Below, piece after piece: positions 12,694-23,500 of a DNA stretch of 64,000 bases. Each line of letters opens with the position of its first letter. Within the stretch, counting starts at the first letter, position 1. The notes below the pieces were generated by a model. The model did not search any database and was not told the origin of the DNA. It saw only the letters and a list, made by a program, of their open reading frames with translations. This stretch comes from Hirudinaria manillensis (Eukaryota > Annelida > Clitellata > Hirudinida > Hirudinidae), in the NCBI GenBank assembly GCA_034509925.1, contig CM067528.1, positions 11,284,501 through 11,348,500 of the forward strand, given 5' to 3'. A program made the translations under genes and the position numbers.

Positions 12694-13373
12694 GGCTAAG
12701 ACAATTTAGAGTTGTTAAATCATATGATAAAAATTCTATTACGCCTGAGACCAGCTGGCCGACCAAGCCTACAAAACAAAATTCGGAAGCAATTATGATC
12801 AAAACAATAACATTTGAATGATTTGCAGGATCTTTCCTTCCGATCTTCATTCTTATATTATTTCATTCACCAGGCTCCTCCGACTGATAATCAAATACCA
12901 ATACAATTACAATTAGTGAAAAATATTGACCTTTCTATATAAGGCTTAATATTCGAATAAACGCTTGTTTGCACAAGATTTATTGCAATTAATTCAATTC
13001 TTAGGGAAATCGGATCTCCGAATTCTCATCCGCATCATGATTGCATTGTCATTAGTGGTTCCAAGCAGTTATAACCGGCCCTAGAGGGTACATGAATTTA
13101 ATTCGGAAGAATATTAGGTATGGGTCGAATCTGGATGGCTATGCTCCCTATGGATTCAAAAAGAACCAAATAGGCGAATGGGGGAAGGCAGATCCAACCT
13201 ATACATTGAACATTTTCATACAATTTGCTCGGTCCTAGCCCCTCTCATTGATAAATTTTTATCCCTCCTCCAAATTTTGATTCCCCTCCAAAATGTTCTA
13301 TACTGGCAACTCTTCATAAAAATATATTTACAAGTACCTTCAAGGTCTGAGACCCAGAGAAAGTAATGCTTAG
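12694..13373. promoter_or_regulatory. Upstream region of the zinc-finger gene
   Basis: Holds the presumed promoter and 5' UTR of the minus-strand zinc-finger gene. No clear core element could be assigned; a TATATAA-like string at about 12937 is on the wrong strand to be decisive. No coding exon was recognised. Confidence 0.25.
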
Positions 13374-13568
13374 GTTAACGACCTTGATGATGGAATATCA
13401 TATAAATTGTCTAAATTCGCAGGTGACACAAAAATCAGCAAAGAAAGGGATAGGGATGAATTCAAGTTGAACTTGGGAAATTATGTTGTGGTCTCAGATT
13501 TAATAGACGCAAATTCAATAATGCATGTGAGAAGCAGAAATAGGATGACAAAATATGAATTTAAGTGA
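13374..13568 (+). pseudogene. Decayed non-LTR reverse-transcriptase fragment
   Basis: Bases 13374-13568 form an open frame of 64 codons that reads like the RT active-site region of CR1/jockey-type LINEs: VNDLDDGISYKLSKFAGDT, where families have a FADDTK core, then MHVRSRNRM, where families have KCKVMHVGSRN. The usual second catalytic Asp is replaced (FAGDT), part of the middle is shortened, and stops follow at once, so this is a relic. It is a different lineage from the intact LINE at 20.5-24.5 kb, whose equivalent reads FADDAKIY. Confidence 0.6.
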
Positions 13569-13984
13569 AAGGTCTTAACTAAGTCCAAGGAGTAATTATG
13601 CACGGGAGTGGAAACTATCATCGCAGTGTAGGAAAGCTAATAATAAAGTGTGATAAAGACAATGTTAAGCAAAGATAAAATTTGAGGTTATAAGATACGG
13701 GTGGGCAACGTACGGCTTTCGTGGCGATGCACTTTTTTTTGCCAATCTCCATCTTCTGCCTTATAAAATGACGTCCTTGATTCTTTTTCACGAATGAAGA
13801 CACAAATTACAAAAAAAAAAATTCACAAATTAATATTTGAAATAACATATACAGTTTTTTATTCCTACGCCTTGCCCTCATAATTCACTACTGAATTAAT
13901 ATGTTTTTAAAACGCGTTTATTTAACGTCATAGTTTCTCTAATTCGATCCGTTGGTTATAAGTACCGAGCTTTTACAGAACATA

Positions 13985-14212
13985 ATGAACAATAGAACTT
14001 TTTCTGATCGAATTTCAAGAAGTACTGTTAGTGTCAGCGAAGATGATGAAATAAAACGAGATCCAACTCCTACAACGGAGGGCAAACATGTTGTGGTGAT
14101 CGATTTTATGATTAAGAACAAGGAACCAGAAAGAGAAGCCGAAAGTTCGTTTCTTAGTGGAATATTCATTGCATTACTAGCAATTGCAATAAAATTCAGT
14201 TCAATTTTATAG
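13985..14212 (+). CDS. Small ORF with C-terminal hydrophobic segment (doubtful)
   Basis: A 75-codon ATG-initiated ORF. It has a Ser/acidic N-terminal half (SVSEDDEIKRDPTP), a short VVVIDFMIK stretch and a hydrophobic C-terminus (GIFIALLAIAIKF) that could act as a tail anchor. An AATAAA lies about 110 bases downstream (about 14319). I do not recognise the sequence. It could be a terminal exon of an unrecognised gene or a chance ORF. Confidence 0.25.
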   Translation: MNNRTFSDRISRSTVSVSEDDEIKRDPTPTTEGKHVVVIDFMIKNKEPEREAESSFLSGIFIALLAIAIKFSSIL

Positions 14213-14319
14213 CAATCTACATGGTAGCAACGGGGGCAATACTTCTCATACTGGCGTTCGTAAATGAGCTGAAATACAGATTTATTTATCACATATAAAT
14301 AAATTATAAAAATTATCAA

Positions 14320-16284
14320 TAAAACATAAACAAATTTTTAGGGTTTCGATATTACTGTTATGTTTCGGGATTCCGTTAACAAAACGCAAGTTAAAGAAAG
14401 GTCGAACTCTCAAGCCAAGTATGATCATTTTGCTTCCAACTTTTTAATCGCAAACTCCACTCATTTTTATAAGTTATCTTGCTCTCACCCTCAATCAATC
14501 TTCTTAATGGTTTTTAATATTTAAAAACTGTGGCGATTCGAGTTCGAATCATTTGGTGTTAGAGGGAAATGGGATTGAATGGCAGGGAGGACAATTAAGA
14601 CAAAATGGTCTACTCCGAATAGTTCCATTCTAGATATCAAGTACATAATTTGTCGAAATGTTGTGCTTTCTAATAAGAATTTGATCATGTCACTGACACA
14701 TGTAACCGGATCCCTGAAAAACTGATGGTCTACTTGCAATGGGGACATACCACAGGATAAGGTGGATAGCACGTCTCTTGGCCACATCCCTTTTTTACAT
14801 TTAAAATTCGAGTAGAGATCATTGTAATTTCCGTACTATAATACGAAGAAGCCAGAGAGGCCTCAATTTTGTAAATGACTCAGGCCATTCATCGGGATCT
14901 TCAAATGACTTTGTAGTTATGGAAACTGACAGTTTAGTTCATCGGAAGTGACAGTCCATCACGTAGTATTTTCGCTTTCAAAAACTATTTGAAGATGGTT
15001 GGACAGGTCTCAGCGCTTAAAGATAGATTTGCCGGAGAATTGGTGATGAGATTAGAACTTATTTTTGGCAGGGTAGTGAGGATGTGATAAAAAAAAATCT
15101 CGATGTGCAGTGTAAAAATAGTCTTCAGAAAGTTTGACTTCAGATTCGAGGGTCCTGATTAGGGTCTGGTGTGGTGGATAATGTGGTGTGATGAGACTAA
15201 TGGCAACGGTTTCATGGATTTTTTAAAGATGAAATTGAGTTTTTATAGATCTTGGAGATAAAAATCAGTTGATTCAAGTGAGGCATTAATCTTATGTATA
15301 GTAGAGAGTTGGCTTACTGTGAAGGAGAGAATGCTCTTCGTAGCAGCGATTTGAATACCAGTTGGGTTCGTCGTGTTAACCCATTTGCATTCTTAACGCA
15401 AATAACGTTAATAATTCCGGATGTTGTGAAATTTCTCAGAATCCTTGTTTTCATTCGATTAGCAAATAGGTTTATCAATTATTAATTAACAGTGAATTAA
15501 TTTAAATTCCAGGCATAGGGGGTCTGCCGCTCATTGAACCTGATTCAGAAGCCTCTCTGCCAATGTTTTTCAAATAAAGCTTAAAACAAATTACATTAAC
15601 TTATTTTATTTTCTGTCATTGGATCGTGTCGTTGAGTGAGTACATTTTAAATTTGAATTGCATTTATAAGTGTTGTTTAATCTACGTGTCTTCATATTCA
15701 GGGGTGTGGATTGCTCATTGTGATGATTATTAATAAATATGTTTCATAAACCAAATGTTTTGACTTGTCAGTCCACCGCCTTTAGGGATTACAATTAAGG
15801 TTAAGGTTTAGGGTAGGGATGACACCTCAGGAAGTCATTTAAACTTTTTGCATGAGGTTGACAAACCAATACCTATTTAACGTTATTTGAAATCTATTTA
15901 ATTCAGTGAATTCCCGCAATTAAAGAAATAATTCTTTAAGTAGATGTAAGGGTACCATCTTTAGAAAGGCTTGAGCCTAAAAACATTATTAAATCTAGTT
16001 GCTTAATTAACACACGGGCATAACACCCATAAAAGTACGCGACAGCACAAAATAAATTGCTCTATTAAATTTATTCGCTGGTAGCATTTAAATCATTATC
16101 AACTGAGTAAAATGTTTGGACCATTATTTAAAACTTAATATTTTCGAATCAATGCAATCCTTTTCACTTTTATCTCTTGGAAGGCAAAGTGGAGAACCAG
16201 CGGCTTAGTTCTCATTTTCGGAGCTTCTGGAGTTCCGCGCGAAATTTGTTGTCGTTTTGGAGAATGGACTAATATTTTTCCAAA
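14320..16284. other. Gene-free stretch upstream of the ADAM gene
   Basis: Nothing that supports a gene was seen. The last few hundred bases should include the ADAM promoter and 5' UTR. Minus-strand ORFs here (for example 14521-14787) show no family resemblance. Confidence 0.4.
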
Positions 16285-19200
16285 ATGTTGATTTACTTTT
16301 ATTCACTAACGTTTTTTAAGGTGCTATTGTTTTATGTTGAAGCTTCAGAAAGAGTTTCAGGTTAGACCCTTTTAATAGCGGCAAATTTCTTATTTTTGTC
16401 CAATGAACTCAGTTATCACATCATCGTCGTGCTTATTAATTGACTGTTTGATTCGATCATTTTTGTTCCAGACTCAGTTAATAAAGCTCAAACTGGATTT
16501 GCGAGTGGTACTGCTAATTTGAACAATGGTACTCGATTATTTTCTTATCTTTTGAAATCTTTATAAATCGTAGAGATTATTGATTTGCTATTATTAAGCT
16601 TTCTTGGTTATTTGTTTTTATGAATGCCTATACTGGTTCTGAAAGCAGTACCAATGTTATAGTTTTGACTTGAATATAATTTTTTTTTCAATATATGGCC
16701 ATGCATTCAGAGATTTTTAAACTTGATTTCACTTTCTAATTGTCAGAACTAAAAATTTTCCTTCTACTAATTATTTTAACATTATATGGCTCTTTGGTTG
16801 AAAATGAATGTATTTATTATACATTTGCTAATCCTAAGTTAATTAACATACCTGCATAGATTAATTTTTAGCAATTTAGATTATAGCGATTTTAATTATA
16901 GAATTATGTTTGTATTTAGATACACGAGCAGTTCAAAAGAAATGCAATAGGGTTGAAGATGTCAAATTAACTCTTCAAGAATGGAGTGAAATCATTCTAG
17001 TTTCTTTCAAGCACTTTCCATCAGCATCATCGTCGTCGTCGTCATCATCATCATCATCATCGTCAACATCATCTCAAGCCTTTAACATAACCAGTTCAGA
17101 GGTAATTGATTATGAGGTGTTGTAACAAGTTTTGATCATGATTTACCTTTTTCCTCTCACAAGTTATTTTCTGGAGCAGATTAAAATTTTCACGTGCCTT
17201 TTTGGAGATGACCTTAATTTTCAGATCAAACTATTTGCTCCTCTGCTTATAATATTTGAATTTTTTATCATTTTTATCTTTTCATTAATTAATTGTTTAT
17301 TGATATTAAATTTAAATTATGTTTTTTAAATGATGTTCATAATCAGAGTCACCAGCATCAGCAGCATAAGCATCAGACGTTCTTGAGATTCACTGTAAAC
17401 AAAACCAACTATGACTTACCTCTACGATTATACAGGTGAATGATTGTACCAGATTGCATTTTAATTTATGCAAATTTGATGTTAATTAATGTTAATTTGA
17501 TGTTGCCAAACAAACATTATTGGATGTTGTCCCAGGTTGTTGTTATTGGTGTTGTCAGGAGATTTTAGATGGACACAACAAGTTTTTTTTTAATTTTTGA
17601 GCATACCTTGATTTTCATAATGCTCTTATTAATGTTGATTTGAATATTTGGACATGAGTGATTGTAATGTGTTTTAAACATTATAATGTAAACAATTATT
17701 GAAGTTGTGTTGTTGGTACGTTGGTAAGATGTTAATTAAGATCTACAATTGATAGAAGTTTATTCTAATTTCTTAGGGATGCGTACAGAGAAACATTGAA
17801 AATCACCTTACATGCCAATAAGACCTTTTCAAGAGTTTGTGTTTCACATGTGGTTCTTTTTTCCATCGATTCACAAATCAATTTGAATCTAATCCATGTA
17901 TACTCTTAAGGAAGCCTAGTTTATTACTGACTCTGAATAAACATTATCTGCTTATTTTAGCAAATCAATGATATTTAATCATTAATTATTTTTTTTAATG
18001 GAAAAAGAAACTAGAATAGATGATCATTCTGATGTGCTTCTTCAGAAGTTGTTGATATTATAATTATTGTTACCTTCCATTCTGTAATTTTTTTTCTCGA
18101 TTTAAGAGTTTATTCCTTCATTAACACAAAAAACTGAAAAGAGCAGCAAAAAAAAAATAAAACTCAAAGGGCCAGCCTTAAGGAAGCACATGCTTCCGCT
18201 AGTAGACTGACCCATGAAACACAATAAGCAGAAAAATTAACACAAAAAATTAGGAATGATGGTATATAATTAAATGGTTCCATTAATCAGAAGGTGCATG
18301 TTTTTAAACAATAAATATAGTACAATAACATGTAGTTAAATTAATCCGATAGAGTTAATAATAAAATGTTTTAATGCTTTCTTATAAGCATAAAGATTAG
18401 AAATGTTGGTAATATTAAGCGGAACAGTAGAGTAAATAATGCAACCTCGCAAATCATTTTATCATTAATATATCAAAATTAGTTATTTAATTAAATGAAT
18501 TAACATCCTCAGTCGATTCCCAAAAACTGCCACTACTTTGGAAATGCCTGGAAAAATAAACGAACCATTCCAGTTTCTGCATTCATCAACCTCTGCAGCA
18601 AAACGAGGCAAGAAGGTTTTTTTATTGATGATATTTGAGGATGCCTTGTCAATGATTGGTGGAGTTAAAATACACCTGGTACCTGAATTGGCATGGATAC
18701 ACATGATCTGTATAAAGTGGCTCAAAGAATACTTCAATTTCACAGATGATTGACTTTTTTAATCATATACTTCTTGTTTTCTTGCTTGGCAAGTTTCGCT
18801 GTCACGATTGATCGATGCGGTTGTTTAATCACATTGCATGATGATTGATAATGATTTATTGATAATTTCTTTTGCTTTTATTGACAAAATTAATATTAAT
18901 TATTCTTCTCTTTCAGTGGCTTGATTCTGATTGGTGGAGAGACATTCATCATCAAACCAGTGGAGTTTGAAATATGTGATCATCAGAATGAGGTTGGCTC
19001 TTCTGACATCATTTAATCATTTAATATAATATTTATTTAATTGGGGATTTTTTTAAAAATTTCATTTGCATTTATTCATTAATTTCATTCAATCCATCTG
19101 CCAACAAAGGCAGACCAATGATTCAGAGAGTCAGAGTCAGTGCCAATCTCAAATTTATAATTTGGTAACATGTTAGTGACGTTGAGATCAGAAATGTATT

Positions 19201-20471
19201 TAGAATTTATTGTTTATTATTATACATCAATTCTTGAATTATCAAAGTTTTATTCTAAGGACTCTGCTTATGCTTCACATGCAAATTAGTCTTCAATTTC
19301 TTGCTTCAATTTAATTCAATTTAAAAAAAAAATTAAAAAAAACATTCATAAAATTTATTAAAACAGGTGAAGAGCCTGCAAACAATAGGTTTTGTGAATT
19401 ATGAGTGACATTTGGATTCATTTAACTTTCAGTCGTCTCGGTCACACATGGCATTCAAGGTGCCAACGACGATGACGACGACGACGACGATGGAGGATGC
19501 AAAACCAACGGAAGACGAACCCATTTGTGGTTTGTTTTTGTTTTTGTTTCAACAATCATTGAACAATCGATTGCTTTTTTGTCTACTTCAGAAGCACTTG
19601 ATAAAATCTTTTCTCTAATTTATTCCTTAATTATCATTAAATTTAATTCCTCTTAATTTACATCTTCATCTTAAGAGATTCAAATGTTGGCCAAATATTT
19701 GCTTTGCTTGGGTAACTCAAATTGATTAGTCACTTTATAAGCTTGATTAGCATCTTTAATATTATTATAAAATATTATTATAAAGTTATTATTATAATAT
19801 TATGAATATTAAAATTAAAAGTAAACTTATGTAAATCAGTGAGAGTATTGTTAGTGCTTATCAGCAATTGAGAAGTGGCTTGAACAGCTTTATTATTATT
19901 ATTGTTATTATATGATTTTATTACTATTAAATATTATGTTAGTTGCATCTAATTATTTGAAATAATTAGGATTAAGAAATATTACTTGACTAGCAAACCT
20001 GTTGACCTTTATCAGGAAACAAGCTTTGGACCTGGAAAAGGTTCCAGAGTTCCGATCCGCACAGGGCAGAATACCTGAGGAACTTGAAGATCGGAAAGTC
20101 CAAAAGTGTTAGCACTTCAAATTATGCATTAATTAATTAATTAATTGATGTTAATCCTCAATTAATCAATTTTAATTCTTAATTAATTAATTTTAATTCT
20201 CAATTAATTAATTTTAATTCTCAGTTAATTACTTTTAGTTCTTAACTAATTAATTTTAATTCTCAATTAATTAATTTTAATTCTTGATTAATTTTAATTC
20301 TTGATTAATTAATTAATTTTTAATTGATTAATTAATTTTAATTATTTTCATTTCCATCCATTCTTTGTCCATTTATAAAAATGGCTTTGCACTCCTTTGC
20401 AACACTTATTTTTTCTTAAACTGCAACATCAAAGGAGGTGCTTATATTTTGAAAGCTTTGTTGTTGATTTG

Positions 20472-20519
<48 letters not shown>

Positions 20520-23500
20520 CACGGGCGAACCCCTCGCCTGAACAAAAACATAAAACTTTCAACAAAAACTAACAAATTATGTACATCGCTCTCTAACAAA
20601 TCAAATATTTACAATCTCCGAAGTGGTCGAAGCGAACCCCTCGCCTAACACAAATTACTTAAGTAAACAAAAAGCAAAACCCTCCACATATCAAACAAAC
20701 AATAAAACAACCAGTCACAACAAATATTTACAATCCCCAAAAAAATCATCCAATAACATTTTGAAGATGTCCAGGTTTGGAGCACCGACAACCGACCGAG
20801 GAAGATCATTCCACTCTTGGACAACTCTATTGCTGAAAAAAAAACTTCCTCAAATCCCTGTGAGCAATGTTTGTTGATAGTTTCCAATCATGGCCCCTCG
20901 TTCTCTCCTCTGGGCAAAACATAAGCCTAGGGCATAGGAATTCTGGAGCAGTTCCTCTGATGATATTGAACATCAATATCAAATCAGCCCTTTTTCGTCT
21001 ATACACCAGGGAGGGCAGTTTCAAAATTTTTAATCTATCAGTATATTCTAAGTCTTTGCATGAATTGCACATATGGGTGAATCTATGCTGCACACTTTCT
21101 AAAGTATCCACCAGGCCCTTTCTGTATGGATTCCATACCTGCACAGCATATTCCAGATGTGATCTCACTAGGGCCTTGTATACTGAAACCAAAGCATCTT
21201 CTGACAGATGCTTGAAGTTTCTATAAATGACTCCCAACATCTGGTTAGCCCTATTGACTCTCTGCAAGATATGCTCCTTAAATCCCAGTTTCGAGTCCAA
21301 GATGATTCCAAGATCTGATATTTTGTCTACCTTGGGTATCAAGTGAAGAGTTCCCTCTGTGTCTGTTACTGTGTACTCGTAATCTGCCTGGTGAGTTCCA
21401 AATTTCATACAGCAGCATTTATCCCAGTTGACTTTCATGCCCCACACATTATACCAATTGATGACCCTGCTTATATCATTTTGCAATAGATAACTGTCTC
21501 CTGGTCCCAGCATTTTATAAATTTTAGCATCGTCTGCAAACAAAAAGATGTTGCTACAGACATTGTATATGTCATTAATGTAAATGATAAAGAGAACTGG
21601 CCCCAGGACACTGCCCTGCGGCACACCACTGGTAACTGGGTATAATTCAGAGGAAGCTCCATTCACCACAACCCTAAATGATCTCTGTGTTAAATAATTT
21701 TTAATCCACTGAATCAAAGCCGGGTGAACTCCATATCTTTCCAATTTGAACAACAACTTGCAATGTGATATCTTGTCAAAGGCCTTCTCCAAATCAGTGT
21801 ACACTACATCTATTTCAGTGCCTTTATCAACAGCTTCAGTAACAACATCCAAAAATCTTAGTAACTGCAATGTAGTTGATCGGCCCGGAATGAAACCAAA
21901 CTGGCCCGGACAGAACAACCCATTACTCAGAAAGTAATCCATTAAGTGATCCTTGATGAGGGACTCTAGAATTTTACAACAAATTGAGGTCAAGGCGATT
22001 GGTCTGTAATTTCTTACATCATTTTTGTACCCCTTCTTGTGTAGGGGGACTATGTTACTGATCTTCCAGTCTTCAAAAACTGTGGCAGTATCCAGAGACC
22101 CCCCAAAGATTTTACACAAATATTCTGCAATCTCATATCTAGTTTCCCTCAAAATTCTGGTATGAACACCGTCAGGGCCTGCTGATTTGTATATGTTCAA
22201 TTGGCTTAACTTTTTTGCTACCATAAAAGTATCAACTTTAAGCTTGGCCATTCCCTCTGCTGGAACTTTTGGTTGGAAAACTTCATTTATTTGATGCCGT
22301 TCCTCAGACTCGTACACCGAAGAAAAAAACTTTGCAAATAAATCTGCTTTTTCCTTGTCTCCAGTGATCTCTCTACCATCTTCAACCAGAGTGGCAATTT
22401 TGCTTCTACTTGATGTTCTCTTATTAACATAACTCCAGAATAATTTGGGATTTTTTCTGCACTCCATTGCGATGCGATTCTGACTTTCAACAATCAAGTT
22501 CCTAGAGAGTACCCTCACCTTTTCTCTCACCTGGTTAAAATCAGTTTTAACATCTTCTCCATGTCTGTATAACTTTCTCCATAGCTGATGTTTCTTCTTG
22601 ATCAAGTTTTTCAGCTCCTCTGTCATTTTAAATCTGAACTTTTTTCTTTCTGTTTTCAAGGGCACATATTGCTGAGCTGACGACACCAATGAATCTCGAA
22701 AGAAACACCAATCTGTGACCAATGAATCCTCCGACGTCGGCAGCCTCTCGAAAATCTCCCTCAAAGATGATTTCATTTCTTCGTAATTGCCTAGTTCAAA
22801 ACAAAATTTTTTTCGGACATCTTCTGCGGTTGCATGCTTGATAAAAGTCCCGAATGTTATGACATCATGATCACTGTTTCCTAGGGGAGGTCTGTGTCTT
22901 ACGTCATATATCAGTTCTTTATCTGTTATAACTAAATCTAAGATATGAGGAGTCTCTTTTATTCTTCTTCTTGTAGGTTCAATCACGTGTTGTATCAAAT
23001 GTTTGTCCCTAATGAATTCCAAAAGTATGCTCTCGATGCTATCTTCACTCCCGGCACATGAGTAATTAATCCAGTTGATTTGTGGCAAATTGAAATCACC
23101 CATCAACAGATGATCTCCCTTTTGCAGAAAGAAATCCTTAATCAGCAAAATAAAATTGTCATTATTTTTCAATGCACAGTTGGGACTTCTGTACACAACC
23201 AGGATATTTACAATGGAACCGGAGATAAACAACTTCAAGCACAAAAATTCCTCAAATGCAGAGTCAAAACTAACTTCAGACATAGACAAACTTTCTTTAT
23301 AATAAAGCAGTATACCTCTTTTACCCTTTGTTGCAAAACCCGACGAAGCCATTTGATAACCCGTCAACTGGAACTCTGACAATTGACAAGAATACTTGAA
23401 ATTTTTCGGATTGATCTCGGTCAAGATTATCAATTCTGGAACCACTTCCAACGTATTTACATAAACCTTGAGTTCAGAAAATTTATTGGGCAGGGAGTCA

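Noticed and set aside
18120-18260. Possible small repeat or SINE end with the palindromic GGAAGCACATGCTTCC
   Set aside because: It occurs once in the window, with no second copy, promoter boxes or tail to support a mobile element.
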